Positions 9,913-19,423 of a DNA stretch of 64,000 nt are shown in pieces (position 1 is the first letter of the stretch; the number at the start of each line of letters is the position of its first letter). Source of the DNA: Clostridia bacterium (GTDB lineage Bacteria > Bacillota > Clostridia > Oscillospirales > Acutalibacteraceae); NCBI GenBank assembly GCA_017461235.1, contig JAFTYU010000005.1, positions 1 to 64,000 on the forward strand. Reading direction: 5' to 3'. A model generated the notes under the pieces. That model was not told the DNA's origin. It ran no database searches and worked only from the letters and a program-made list of their open reading frames with translations. Position numbers and translations under genes: made by a program.

Positions 9913-9925
9913 AAAATATATAAGT

Positions 9926-11251
9926 TTAAAGTGAGTCAGTACACTGAATTGTTGAGCCGCCATCAAGATATTTCAACGGATCAACCCAACTGCCGTTTAT
10001 CATCAAGCCAAAATGAAGATGGGCACCGAAAGAGTAGCCCGTATTACCAGCCTGCCCGATAACCTGGCCCTGTTTAACGCTCTGACCCGGACTAACAGTA
10101 ATATTGGAAAGATGAGCGTAGTAGGTAAGAACACCGTCGCCGTGGTTAACAACTACATAGTTACCATAGCCGCCACCCCAGCCCCAGTTTGCAACTTCAA
10201 TAGTACCGTCTTTAACAGAAACAACATCAGCACCTTCAGTACCGGACCAACGGCAGGTATCAATACCGTTATGCTGTTTACCCCAACGGAATTTAAATCT
10301 TGAAGATACGTAAACATCGCTGTAAGGTAAGGGCCAACACATATCACCGGCGGAACCCGAACCATAATAAACATTCTTTTCAGAAAGTTTATTTTCAAGT
10401 TCAAGAATTGCTTCTTCACGTTTATCAATAGCAGCCTGATACTCTTGGCTCTGTGCATCAAGTCCGTTAACGATTGACATTACTTTATTAAGGTCTGCCT
10501 GAATTTCATCTTCGGCATCCTGAACAACCTGTCGCGCATCAACCTGCTCCTGCTTTTTGGCTTCATATTCTTTTTTAGCCTCATCAAGCTCGGTAATCTT
10601 TGCCGCAAGTCTTGTTTTAACATCTTCGATTTCAGTTAATTTTACAGCAATGTCTTCAATGCTTTTTTCAAGTTCTTTTACGATTTTATCATCGTGTTCA
10701 GCAATTCTCTGAAGAAGCTCTACTCTCTCGAGATATGCCTGAAACTCAAAATCATCGGAAGTAAGTAAATATTCAAGCGGAGTACTCGCACCTGACATAT
10801 ACGATGCTCTGATACGCTCGCCTAACAGCTCGTAAGTTTTTGCTTTTTCTTTTTCAAGTTGTTTAACCTGCTCATCAAGCTGCTTAACCTGTTCATTAAG
10901 GTTATCAATTTCAGTTTCGATACTGTTTATCTGTGTATCGATTTTATTTATATCTTCATCTATAATGGCAATTTCCTGATTATACAGGTCAATCTGATCC
11001 TGAAGAACATCAATTTTTTCCTGCAATGATGAAACTGTACCATCATATTGTGATGCTTCGGCATCAAGTTCTTCAATTTTCTTTTTATTTTCTTCGATCT
11101 GTGCCTTAATATCTTCAATTTTTTGCTCATACTCTTGTTTTTCTGCATCAGTAAGCGCATATACAGATATCGTGAAAGTACCGGCTATAAATATGAGCGC
11201 GAGCATCAAGGCGAGAACTTTTTTACTTTTATTAATCGTTTTCGACAACAT
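9926..11251 (-). CDS. Coiled-coil M23 peptidase (EnvC/PcsB/CwlO-like), FtsEX effector
   Basis: A 441-residue exported murein hydrolase or hydrolase activator. It has a signal peptide (residues 1-32, VYA cleavage), a very long coiled coil from about 35 to 290 rich in heptads such as IEELDAEASQ and LNEQVKQLDEQVKQLEKEK, and a LytM/M23 domain from about 315. The zinc ligands HNGID (near 327) and HLHFG (near 411) are both present, as is YAHLS, so unlike E. coli EnvC this copy looks catalytically competent. It overlaps ftsX by 20 bases and has AAGGAG nine bases before its ATG. By family logic FtsEX controls this enzyme outside the membrane through the coiled coil; that coupling is inferred from the operon. 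Confidence 0.9.
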   Translation of the reverse strand: MLSKTINKSKKVLALMLALIFIAGTFTISVYALTDAEKQEYEQKIEDIKAQIEENKKKIEELDAEASQYDGTVSSLQEKIDVLQDQIDLYNQEIAIIDEDINKIDTQINSIETEIDNLNEQVKQLDEQVKQLEKEKAKTYELLGERIRASYMSGASTPLEYLLTSDDFEFQAYLERVELLQRIAEHDDKIVKELEKSIEDIAVKLTEIEDVKTRLAAKITELDEAKKEYEAKKQEQVDARQVVQDAEDEIQADLNKVMSIVNGLDAQSQEYQAAIDKREEAILELENKLSEKNVYYGSGSAGDMCWPLPYSDVYVSSRFKFRWGKQHNGIDTCRWSGTEGADVVSVKDGTIEVANWGWGGGYGNYVVVNHGDGVLTYYAHLSNITVSPGQSVKQGQVIGQAGNTGYSFGAHLHFGLMINGSWVDPLKYLDGGSTIQCTDSL

Positions 11252-12146
11252 TATTGTGCTCCTTAAGATATTTATTGAGAGAAATCACACTACCGAATGA
11301 ACCGATAAACACACCGATAAACATAAAGATAGCAAAAACAAACACTATATAATCAGCAAAAGCTACCACTGTGCCGCCAATCGTCGCCATAATGTCTGAA
11401 AGCCAGATACAAGCAACTGAATAAAGTGCATACTGTAAACCAAGAGCGATAACTGCAGAGAAAACACCCAAAAGCACACCTTCAACTATAAACGGCCAAC
11501 GGATAAATGTATTAGTAGCACCAACGGCTTTCATAATACTGATTTCAAGACGTCTGTTAAATATAGTTATACGAATTGTATTTGAAACAATAAATAACGA
11601 AACGAAGAAAAGAACGGCTACAATACCAATACAAACATAGGAAACAGCGTTACGAATGCTTGCTATTTTACCGGCAAGCTCACTGTTTTCTCTGATTTGT
11701 AAAACGTATTCAAGACCCTTAATATCGGATGCAGTTGCATCAAAAGCCGTCAGATCTTTAACCGTTACTTTATATGCATCGGGAAGAATATCTGCTGAAA
11801 GACCGTCAAGAAGCGCGGCTTTTTCACCATACTCTGCTTTTTGACGCTCAAAGGCATCTTCCTTAGCAACAAACTCAACATTTGCCACATTATCAAGAGC
11901 CAATAACTGCGTCTTCAAAGCGTCCATCTGCTCTTGTGAAGAGCCGTCCTCAATAAATACCATAATAACATTCTGTGCACCAATCAAATCAAGAGCAGTA
12001 GTAATATTAAGGTAAATCAACGTACCGCTGCCAACAATAACAAGACAGGACACAAGAACAAAAACCGTAGCCAATGTAAGTAATCTGTTAACCCAGATAT
12101 TTCTGAAACCCTCTCTGGTAAGGTAGCCTAAACTTGCACCCTTCAT
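11232..12146 (-). CDS. ftsX: Cell division ABC transporter permease FtsX
   Basis: FtsX is the membrane half of FtsEX, which transmits cytoplasmic ATP hydrolysis to an extracellular peptidoglycan hydrolase. The 304-residue protein begins with the usual cytoplasmic LTREGFRNIW segment, then has one membrane helix near 20-42, a large extracellular loop of about 130 residues, and three C-terminal helices (near 170-195, 222-245, 268-290). The sequence ISIMKAVGATNTFIRWPFIVEG is the FtsX coupling region. It overlaps ftsE by four bases (ATGA) and the hydrolase gene by 20. Confidence 0.93.
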   Translation of the reverse strand: MKGASLGYLTREGFRNIWVNRLLTLATVFVLVSCLVIVGSGTLIYLNITTALDLIGAQNVIMVFIEDGSSQEQMDALKTQLLALDNVANVEFVAKEDAFERQKAEYGEKAALLDGLSADILPDAYKVTVKDLTAFDATASDIKGLEYVLQIRENSELAGKIASIRNAVSYVCIGIVAVLFFVSLFIVSNTIRITIFNRRLEISIMKAVGATNTFIRWPFIVEGVLLGVFSAVIALGLQYALYSVACIWLSDIMATIGGTVVAFADYIVFVFAIFMFIGVFIGSFGSVISLNKYLKEHNNVVEND

Positions 12147-13003
12147 TCTGCATCAGCCTCCTCTGAAGACTGAGTCGATGAAACCTCAGCATCTTCACTC
12201 TCAATATCGTCAACTACATCAATGGCGTAATTCTGGAAAAGATAATCAAGGTCATCGCCACTTTCCTCAACGAAATATGAACCAACTGCATCTTCGGGAT
12301 TATCAAATTTGTAGGGTTCAACATCAATATGTGAAGCATCAGGATAATCTGACTCTATCACACCGTTTTTTATGGTAATAACCCTATGATTGAATGTTTT
12401 AACAAGATGAAGGTCATGGGTAACCATAATAACCGTCGTACCGTCAGCATTGATATGGTTGAGCAAGTCAACTATTTCGTAAGACATTTTTGGGTCAACG
12501 TTACCGGTCGGTTCGTCCGCAATAATCGTATTCGCATTATTGGCAAGAGCACGCGCCAGCGCCACACGCTGTTGTTCACCACCGGAAAGCTGATTGGGCT
12601 TTGAACGAGCTTTTGAGTTGAGACCAACAAGTCCCAAAAGATAAGGAACTCTCTTTCTGATAGCGTTCTCACGAGAACCGATAACACGCATAGCGTACGC
12701 AACGTTATCGTAAACATTCATTGTCTGAATAAGACGGAAATCCTGAAAAACAATACCAAGAGTCCTTCTGAAATAGGGAATCTTGCTTTTCTTTATGTTA
12801 TTTAAATCAAAACCATTTATATTAATAGTGCCGCTTGTAGGAACCTCTTCACGCATCATAAGTTTAAGCAAAGTACTCTTACCTGCACCTGAAGAACCAA
12901 CGATAAACACAAACTCGCCTGTCTCAATTTCAACACTGAAATTATTAAGGGCTTTTGTGTTGGTATCCTCGTACACCTTGGACACACTTTCAAACTTAAT
13001 CAA
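12143..13003 (-). CDS. ftsE: Cell division ATP-binding protein FtsE with acidic tail
   Basis: FtsE is the ATPase of FtsEX. Walker A (GSSGAGKST), the signature LSGGEQQRVALARALAN and Walker B IIADEPTG are intact. At 286 residues it is longer than typical FtsE of about 228: beyond residue 225 there is an acidic, disordered-looking extension ending EDAEVSSTQSSEEADAE. I propose a TTG start at 13003 because it gives the family N-terminus MIKFESVSKVY and AGGTG lies six bases upstream; a GTG at 13012 would add three residues but sits against the ribosome site. First gene of the ftsE-ftsX-M23 operon. Confidence 0.93.
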   Translation of the reverse strand: MIKFESVSKVYEDTNTKALNNFSVEIETGEFVFIVGSSGAGKSTLLKLMMREEVPTSGTININGFDLNNIKKSKIPYFRRTLGIVFQDFRLIQTMNVYDNVAYAMRVIGSRENAIRKRVPYLLGLVGLNSKARSKPNQLSGGEQQRVALARALANNANTIIADEPTGNVDPKMSYEIVDLLNHINADGTTVIMVTHDLHLVKTFNHRVITIKNGVIESDYPDASHIDVEPYKFDNPEDAVGSYFVEESGDDLDYLFQNYAIDVVDDIESEDAEVSSTQSSEEADAE

Positions 13004-13040
13004 AAGTAACACCTATCCTCTAAAAATTTTTAACACAAAA

Positions 13041-13069
13041 ATTATAGCACATTTAATTACAAAATGTAA
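13041..13069 (-). promoter_or_regulatory. Sigma-A promoter of the ftsEX operon
   Basis: Minus-strand TTACAT (13069-13064), 17-base spacer, TATAAT (13046-13041), about 35 bases upstream of the FtsE start. Confidence 0.75.
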
Positions 13070-13136
13070 CCCATTTGTAATAAAAATGTGCTAATATTCT
13101 TAAAAATTTACAATTTATTATTGAATCGGAATTAAA

Positions 13137-14222
13137 TCAATATTTAACAGGGTTTGCATCAAGGTACTTTTTAACCATAAGAGCAACCTTGAACACGATA
13201 GCATCGTCAAACTCTCTCAAATCAAGACCTGTGAGTTTCTTGATTTTTTCAAGACGATACACGAGAGTGTTTCTGTGAACAAACAATTTTCTTGAAGTTT
13301 CGGAAACGTTAAGATTGTTTTCAAAGAAACGCTGAATGGTGAAAAGAGTTTCCTGGTCAAGTGTTTCGATAGAACCAACTTTGAAAATCTCTTTAAGGAA
13401 CATCTCACAAAGAGTTGTGGGAAGCTGATAAATAAGTCTTGCGATACCGAGATGCTCATAGCTTACAATATTACGTTCAGTATCAAACACCTTGCCGACC
13501 TCAAGGGCAACCTGAGCTTCTTTGAAAGAACGGGCAAGATCTTTAACACCGACAACAGGTGTACCTATGCCGACAAGAGCATGGGTGTAAAACTCTGAAG
13601 AAAGAGCATCGGAGATTGAACGCGCAAGCTTCTCAAGATCCTTGCCTTCAACGTCACTTTTAATCTCTTTAACAAGAGCAATGTCGGATTCACTGATATT
13701 AATAACAAAATCCTTTGTTTTATCAGGGAAGAGATTCTGAATAACATCAAAAACAGAAACATCATTCTTATCAACAAGTCTTATAAGTAAAACTACTCTT
13801 GAAGACTCGTTATTAAAATGAAGTTCACGTGCTTTAAGGTAAATATCACCTGGAAGAATGTTATCAAGAATTATATTTTTAATAAAATTGCTTCTGTCGT
13901 ATTTCTCATCATAAAACTGTTTAATGCTCGAAAGCGAAACTCCGAGAACACCTATGTAACTCTGAGCGGTTGCATCCTCGCCCTCAACAAATACAGCGTA
14001 TTCGGGATGCATATGTGTTCCGAAAGACTGATAGAGATAGCCTTCACTTGCAACAGAAGTCGAAGAAGAAAATATCCCTACAAGATTGTTGGTGCGGATT
14101 TCGCCGATACGGCTAAGGTCGCTACAGGAAATTACTGCACCGGTTTCATCAATGACACCGATTGTTCTGTCAACAACATCGCGCATCTGATGTATGATAC
14201 CCTGAAATAATCTATTGGACAT
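13137..14222 (-). CDS. CdaR/PucR-type transcriptional regulator
   Basis: A 361-residue regulator with an N-terminal sensor region (starts NRLFQGIIHQMRDVVDRTIGVIDETGAVISCSD, similar to the sugar-diacid recognition domain), a middle GGDEF-like degenerate region, and a C-terminal PucR helix-turn-helix (FENNLNVSETSRKLFVHRN, residues about 305-345, then LEKIKKLTGLDLREFDDA). The DNA-binding end is clear; the ligand is not. GGAGG lies at ideal distance from the ATG. It sits directly upstream of ftsEX but with its own promoter and a separate ftsE promoter between, so a role in regulating the division operon is only a guess. Confidence 0.85.
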   Translation of the reverse strand: MSNRLFQGIIHQMRDVVDRTIGVIDETGAVISCSDLSRIGEIRTNNLVGIFSSSTSVASEGYLYQSFGTHMHPEYAVFVEGEDATAQSYIGVLGVSLSSIKQFYDEKYDRSNFIKNIILDNILPGDIYLKARELHFNNESSRVVLLIRLVDKNDVSVFDVIQNLFPDKTKDFVINISESDIALVKEIKSDVEGKDLEKLARSISDALSSEFYTHALVGIGTPVVGVKDLARSFKEAQVALEVGKVFDTERNIVSYEHLGIARLIYQLPTTLCEMFLKEIFKVGSIETLDQETLFTIQRFFENNLNVSETSRKLFVHRNTLVYRLEKIKKLTGLDLREFDDAIVFKVALMVKKYLDANPVKY

Positions 14223-14272
14223 AAATAATGACCTCCGAAAATTTAAACAAATTAACCATTTGACAGTTATAC

Positions 14273-14301
14273 ATAATACACAACTTTAACCGCTTTTGCA
14301 A
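14273..14301 (-). promoter_or_regulatory. Probable promoter of the CdaR-type regulator
   Basis: Minus-strand TTGCAA (14301-14296), 17 bases, TATTAT (14278-14273), about 50 bases before the gene. Confidence 0.5.
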
Positions 14302-14397
14302 GTGCTTTTTTTATATTTTTCAAATTTTTTTATGCAAAATGTTAATTTTACGACAAAAAATATTGTTTTAAATGCAAAAAAATCCAAATTAAAATGC

Positions 14398-15153
14398 TCA
14401 GATTTTTCCGTCATTTTTAACAATAGATTCAATCTCGACAGCCGTTAAAAGCCTTGCATCACCTTCAGAAAGTGTCTCATCAAGCTCAAGTCCGCCTATA
14501 GCGATGCGTTTTAAAGAAATAACAGTAGTGCCCAATGAAGCAAACATACGTTTAACCTGATGATACTTACCTTCTTTAATAACAACTTTAAAAACATGCC
14601 TGTCCGTACCGGACATTTTTTCAAGCAACGCTGACAACAAAACCGTACCGTCTGCAAGAACAACCCCTTCGATAAAAGCCTTTTTTGCTTTTTCAAAATC
14701 AATATCAACCGACACTTCCGCTATATAAGTTTTTGTAACATGGTGATTGGGCGACAGAATGTCGTGTGCAAATTCACCGTCGTCGGTAATAAGACAGAAG
14801 CCTGTTGTATCCTTATCCAATCTGCCTGCAGGAAAAAGATTTTTCCGTTTCAGCTCATCAGGCAAAATATCAACAACCGTTTTATCACGTTTATCTTCCG
14901 AAGCACTTACAACACCGCGTGGCTTGTTCAGCATAATATATGTGTATCGACTTTGTGACAAATTGACCCCGTTTACAGCAATCGAATCGTTATAAGAAAC
15001 TTTTAATCCCGGGTCAGTAACGATTACACCGTTAACAACCACTTCCCTGTTTTTGACTAGCTGTTTTACTTCACTTCTGGATACCAAGCCCTGCGAAGCG
15101 ATAATTTTGTCAAGTCGTTCTGTTTTATTATCTTTCTTATTTGACTTACTCAT
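14398..15153 (-). CDS. 16S rRNA pseudouridine synthase, RsuA/RluB family
   Basis: This 251-residue enzyme isomerises uridine in rRNA. It has an N-terminal S4 RNA-binding domain (RLDKIIASQGLVSRSEVKQLVKN, residues 13-60) and a catalytic domain with GRLDKDTTGFCLITDDG, where the Asp of GRLD is the nucleophile, followed by KVVIKEGKYHQVKRMFASLG. The DKDTTG form favours an RsuA-type small-subunit enzyme over RluB. It follows the DUF4830 gene by 11 bases, so both are probably co-transcribed. I see no hairpin terminator in the 175 A+T-rich bases after it. Confidence 0.9.
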   Translation of the reverse strand: MSKSNKKDNKTERLDKIIASQGLVSRSEVKQLVKNREVVVNGVIVTDPGLKVSYNDSIAVNGVNLSQSRYTYIMLNKPRGVVSASEDKRDKTVVDILPDELKRKNLFPAGRLDKDTTGFCLITDDGEFAHDILSPNHHVTKTYIAEVSVDIDFEKAKKAFIEGVVLADGTVLLSALLEKMSGTDRHVFKVVIKEGKYHQVKRMFASLGTTVISLKRIAIGGLELDETLSEGDARLLTAVEIESIVKNDGKI

Positions 15154-15164
15154 TTTGCTCTTTC

Positions 15165-15641
15165 CTATTCTGCGGCAAAGCCGTGCATAAACCCATCCAA
15201 TTTAACGGAACAAACATCACCGCCGATTACTTCACCGTCATAAACAAGAATGTTGATTTTTATAAAATCCTCGTTCTCGTAGCCGGGGTAATTAGTAACA
15301 GTAAAAGTCCATCTTTTAACACGTTCGCCTGCGTATTTTTCAAGGTCATAGCCTTGTTTTATTTGTATTGAATTGTAATTCTTATAAACATCATCGAATT
15401 CAACGGGAATAATTATCTCTCTTATCTCGTCAGGCTCTTTTATAACTTCCCAACCGAAACCTGAAATAAATGAAAGCAAACCGTTATCGGCAACAACAGT
15501 ATCACCCACAGTCTCTGCGCCGATATTGTTTTTGCTGAAGAAGCATTGGTACAACACTACCGCACCAACAGGAACACAAACAGCAATCATTACAGCTATA
15601 ATCTTTTTAATAATCTTTGAAGATAAGGAAACAACAAACAT
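15165..15641 (-). CDS. DUF4830 family membrane-anchored protein
   Basis: A 158-residue protein with one N-terminal membrane helix (IIAVMIAVCVPVGAVVLYQCFF) and an extracytoplasmic domain carrying the DUF4830 pattern: GFGWEV near the middle, IPVEFDDVYKNYNSIQIKQGYDL, and the closing motif GEVIGGDVCSVKLDGFMHGF. The family is typical of Clostridia and has no established function. First gene of a probable two-gene unit with the pseudouridine synthase. Confidence 0.85.
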   Translation of the reverse strand: MFVVSLSSKIIKKIIAVMIAVCVPVGAVVLYQCFFSKNNIGAETVGDTVVADNGLLSFISGFGWEVIKEPDEIREIIIPVEFDDVYKNYNSIQIKQGYDLEKYAGERVKRWTFTVTNYPGYENEDFIKINILVYDGEVIGGDVCSVKLDGFMHGFAAE

Positions 15642-15800
15642 CAGAACATCTCCCTGCCATTAACGTGATACACTAGTATATGTCCGGCAGATGCTCAAAT
15701 TGACCTTATAGGCAAATTTTATATTATTATATTATTACTTAAAGTTAAAGTCAACAAATATAGCCTGATGTTTTTGTTGAAAAAATATAATATAATAGTA

Positions 15801-15829
15801 TTGTATTTTTCAGAAAAATATGGTATATT
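15801..15829 (+). promoter_or_regulatory. Promoter of the exported lipase-like gene
   Basis: TTGTAT (15801-15806), 17 bases, TATATT (15824-15829), about 37 bases upstream of the ATG and its strong AAGGAGG site at 15849. Confidence 0.6.
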
Positions 15830-15865
15830 TTAGTGTGTATAAAAACCTAAGGAGGAGCTTTTTCT

Positions 15866-17971
15866 ATGAAAAAGACAGGCAAACGTGTAATCGCCATAAC
15901 ACTTGCGCTTATTATGACACTTTCCGTATGCAGCGCTGCAGCTATAGCTGTTACAAGCTTAATCAACTTTAACGCAAACTCAACTGAGATTGCCGAAGGT
16001 TCAAACATCATCAACGCCAACAGCATCGATGAAGCTATTGAACTGATGCAGTCAACTCCTGATTTCTTTGCAGGTGCTTCAGAAGAGACCAACGAACTCG
16101 GACAGACCCAGGTCAAAGAAACCGTTTACCCCACAATCATCATCCCCGGTATCAGCCAGTCAATTTCTTACCTTGCTGATGAAAACGGTAATCCTGCTTA
16201 CAACGAAAACGGTGATGAGCTTTCAGGTGGTCTTCTTATTCTCGATACAAGCTCACTTGTACCTACAATCACCAACAACCTTGCTGCACCGCTCGTAAGA
16301 GCTCTTATCCGTCAGAATGACAGCGACGGAAAGCTGAGAGAAGGCGTAGCTAACACTGTTGAAGAAGTTTTCGCAATTCAGGCTTCCGGTAAAGACGGTA
16401 AACCCGTTAACAACCTTCAGACTGTTTCCTATAAAACATCTGTCGGCGGTATGAGCCAGGATGACAAGGATTATTTCTACAGAATGATTCCTATGAGAAT
16501 GCTCACAGAAGATACTATTGATGCTACAACAGGTGAAGTTGTTACTGAAGCAATTCTCGATGAAAACGATCTTTATCTCTATGCATTCCCCCTTATCGGC
16601 GATCCTTTTGAATCAGCAAAAGGTCTTGACGAATACATTCAGTTCGTTAAATCTGAAAAAGGTGTTGATAAGGTAAACATTGTTACAATTTCTCTTGGTG
16701 GTACAATCCTTACCGCTTATTTAGAGATGATGAAGGATTCCGGTTACACCGATATTAACAGAATCGTTAACGTTGTTTCTTGTCTTCAGGGTACCGACGT
16801 TATGGGTGACTTCTATCTCAGAGAATTTAAAATCAATGATCCTGAACACCCTGAATACGAGCATTTCTTCTTCAACGAATTCTTGCCCATGATTATGAAG
16901 GAGAGCAACGATTACGGTACTCTTGGTTACATAATCAATATCGCTCTCAAGATTATGCCCAAAGAAGTTGTTTATTCAATTCTTTCCGGCGCCGTTGACG
17001 GTATTGTTGATACTCTTATGCTTTATTGTCCTCAGTTCTGGGCAATGATTCCCACTGACAGATTTGAAGATGTTAAGGCTATGTACTATGACAGAATCTG
17101 GGGCGATTCTGAGTGCGCAGACCTTGCACAGACCATCGACAAGTTCCAGGATGCAAGATTAAACCTTGTTGATAACCTTAAGGATTTCGCAGCAAAAGAT
17201 GAAAGACTTGTTCATAACGTTGCCGGTTACGGTCTTGATTACGCTGTTGCTGACTACAACTTCTTCGGTGCTATGAGATCATCTGACGTTACAAACAGTG
17301 ACGCTATCATCGATATCGACTCAACAACACTTGGTGCTACTTATGTTCCTGCAGGTCAGATTCTTCCTGATGATATTCTCTTCTCAGATGATGCCATTAT
17401 CTCCCCTGACGGCAGCCTTGATATTTCAACCTGTGCTTTCGTTGATACAACATGGTTCTTCCAGAATCAGCACCACGAAGTTGGTAGAAATGACGTAGTT
17501 ATCAAGCTTATCGGTAACCTTATCACAGGTGATGTCAAGAACGTTAACGATAATCCCAACTTCCCGCAGTTCAATGGTACACGTAACACAAGGAACATCT
17601 TCCGTTGGAGACTTGAAGAAGCTACTGCTTTGATTACAAACTACAACAACGGCATTACATACGATGTTGAAGGCAATGAGCTTGTATGTTCAGATGCAGA
17701 TATGGAAGAACTTAAAGCAGCATATGTTGAATGCCTTGCCCTTCTTAATGATACAATTTGTGAGCCCACAGCCGCTGAAGCAGCAACCGAAAGAATTGAA
17801 GATGCTATTTACAGAGTAGGTCATAACGGCGAGTTACCTGTTGAAGATAATTCTACCGATGCACTTCTTGAAGCAATCTGCCAGTTCCTTGACGGCATTA
17901 TCACTGCAATCACAGGTTCGGGCAATGGTTTCTCCGATATTGCTGATAACGGTGTATTCCCCCAACAATAA
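15866..17971 (+). CDS. Large exported alpha/beta-hydrolase-like (lipase-type) protein
   Basis: A 701-residue secreted protein with a signal peptide (residues 1-28). Its central part resembles lipases of the LCAT/PGAP1 type: PTIIIPGISQS near 89-99 where the strand and oxyanion loop would lie, a long insertion, then VNIVTISLGGTILTAYLEM near 270-286 in the position of the nucleophile elbow. The elbow reads T-I-S-L-G, so the first glycine of GxSxG is replaced by Thr; Ser 276 would be the nucleophile. A HHEVG motif towards the C-terminus could supply histidine. Codon use is strongly biased (CTT, GTT, ACA, AAC) compared with neighbours, suggesting high expression. Substrate unknown; activity is an inference. 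Confidence 0.65.
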   Translation: MKKTGKRVIAITLALIMTLSVCSAAAIAVTSLINFNANSTEIAEGSNIINANSIDEAIELMQSTPDFFAGASEETNELGQTQVKETVYPTIIIPGISQSISYLADENGNPAYNENGDELSGGLLILDTSSLVPTITNNLAAPLVRALIRQNDSDGKLREGVANTVEEVFAIQASGKDGKPVNNLQTVSYKTSVGGMSQDDKDYFYRMIPMRMLTEDTIDATTGEVVTEAILDENDLYLYAFPLIGDPFESAKGLDEYIQFVKSEKGVDKVNIVTISLGGTILTAYLEMMKDSGYTDINRIVNVVSCLQGTDVMGDFYLREFKINDPEHPEYEHFFFNEFLPMIMKESNDYGTLGYIINIALKIMPKEVVYSILSGAVDGIVDTLMLYCPQFWAMIPTDRFEDVKAMYYDRIWGDSECADLAQTIDKFQDARLNLVDNLKDFAAKDERLVHNVAGYGLDYAVADYNFFGAMRSSDVTNSDAIIDIDSTTLGATYVPAGQILPDDILFSDDAIISPDGSLDISTCAFVDTTWFFQNQHHEVGRNDVVIKLIGNLITGDVKNVNDNPNFPQFNGTRNTRNIFRWRLEEATALITNYNNGITYDVEGNELVCSDADMEELKAAYVECLALLNDTICEPTAAEAATERIEDAIYRVGHNGELPVEDNSTDALLEAICQFLDGIITAITGSGNGFSDIADNGVFPQQ

Positions 17972-18013
17972 TCGGTTAAATCTTGAACTTATCTGATTTA
18001 TGTGTTATAATTT

Positions 18014-18045
18014 CACTCCCGAGTTATTCGGGAGTGATTTTTCTT
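18014..18045 (+). terminator. Rho-independent terminator
   Basis: A 9-bp stem CACTCCCGA / TCGGGAGTG with a five-base loop followed by ATTTTTCTTTTT, placed between the lipase-like gene and mtaB. Confidence 0.85.
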
Positions 18046-18058
18046 TTTGAGGCGCAAT

Positions 18059-19339
18059 ATGAATGTATTTTTTTATACTTTAGGATGTAAAGTCAATCAA
18101 TATGAAACACAGGAGATGTGTGAGCTTTTAGAACGTGAAGGATATACTATTATATATAATATATCCGACGCGGACATTGCCGTTATAAATTCCTGCACAG
18201 TTACAGCCGAAAGTGTGAGAAAAACACGACAAACAGTACGCAGAATAAAAAAGCAGAATCCTGAATGCATTATTATATTGACAGGTTGTGCATCACAGGC
18301 GGAAAAGCACATTATAAAGGACTTACCGGAAGTAGATATACTTATGGGTAATCGCAGTAATTTAAAAATTGCAGAAGCAATAAAAAACTACTCAGATGCT
18401 AAAAAGTTTACTGATGCACATATTGAACACAAAACCGATGACCCGTTGTACAGTAAAGGTATAACAAGGTTTGACGGACACACACGCGCTTTTTTGAAAA
18501 TTCAAGATGGATGTGACCGATTTTGTTCATATTGCCTTATTCCCACAGCACGTGGCAGGTCACGCTCAAAAAGTCTTGAAGATATTGATAAAGAACTCAA
18601 AAGCCTTTCTCAGAACGGGTATAAAGAGATTGTTTTTGTAGGCATAAACTTATCCGACTATGGCAAGAAAACGCCTTATTCGCTCCCTGACGCACTTATG
18701 TTGGCAGAAAAGTATGACGGCATAAAAAGAGTACGTCTCGGTTCCCTGGAACCCGACCATATTACCGACGAAATGATTACAAGACTTTCAAAAATCAGTA
18801 AATTGTGTCCGCAGTTTCACATTTCTGTACAAAGCGGTTGTGATAATGTTTTAAAGAAAATGAACAGACATTACACGGCAGGTGAATATGAAGAACTTAC
18901 AAAAAAATTGCGTGAAACTTTCCCTGATGCTACAATAACTACTGATGTATTAGCAGGTTTCCCCACAGAAACCGAAGATGATTTCAAAACAACCTGTGAG
19001 TTTTTAAAGCGTGTTAAGTTCGAAAAAGTACATGTATTCCCCTACTCCGTACGCGAAGGCACTGTAGCGGCGAGAATGAATCAATTAGAAAAGCGTGTTA
19101 AAGAAGAACGCGCATCAATATTGTCGCAAATAGCAGATGATATAAGAAGCGAGTATCTGAGCAAACAAACAGGAAAAAAAGTTGAAGTACTCTTTGAAAC
19201 CGCAAGGAATGGTTACACGGAAGGCTACACTAAAAACTACACTCCTGTTCGTGTTTTCGGTAGTAAAAACCTAAAAGGCAAAATTATGGAAATCAATATT
19301 GTTGACGCAACAGCAGAATACTGTATAGGTGAAGAATAA
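18059..19339 (+). CDS. mtaB: tRNA t6A37 methylthiotransferase MtaB
   Basis: MtaB converts t6A37 to ms2t6A in tRNAs reading ANN codons, using two [4Fe-4S] clusters and SAM. The 426-residue protein shows the N-terminal cluster cysteines (LGCKVNQ, NSCTVTAES, LTGCASQ), the radical-SAM motif C152-DRF-C156-SY-C159, and a C-terminal TRAM domain. TLGCKVNQYE is the MtaB form of the N-terminus. I start at ATG 18059, six bases after GAGG; a TTG four codons upstream is less likely. The gene lies just upstream of a tRNA cluster. Confidence 0.93.
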   Translation: MNVFFYTLGCKVNQYETQEMCELLEREGYTIIYNISDADIAVINSCTVTAESVRKTRQTVRRIKKQNPECIIILTGCASQAEKHIIKDLPEVDILMGNRSNLKIAEAIKNYSDAKKFTDAHIEHKTDDPLYSKGITRFDGHTRAFLKIQDGCDRFCSYCLIPTARGRSRSKSLEDIDKELKSLSQNGYKEIVFVGINLSDYGKKTPYSLPDALMLAEKYDGIKRVRLGSLEPDHITDEMITRLSKISKLCPQFHISVQSGCDNVLKKMNRHYTAGEYEELTKKLRETFPDATITTDVLAGFPTETEDDFKTTCEFLKRVKFEKVHVFPYSVREGTVAARMNQLEKRVKEERASILSQIADDIRSEYLSKQTGKKVEVLFETARNGYTEGYTKNYTPVRVFGSKNLKGKIMEINIVDATAEYCIGEE

Positions 19340-19375
19340 TTCGGTAATTTTTTGCTAAATTATTAAAATATAATC

Positions 19376-19404
19376 TTGACAACATTATAGTGTTGTGATA
19401 AAAT
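19376..19404 (+). promoter_or_regulatory. Promoter of the tRNA cluster
   Basis: TTGACA (19376-19381), 17 bases, TAAAAT (19399-19404), ending 19 bases before tRNA-Gly. The spacing to the mature 5' end suits a stable-RNA promoter. Confidence 0.9.
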
Positions 19405-19423
19405 GTCTGTTGTTGTGACACAC

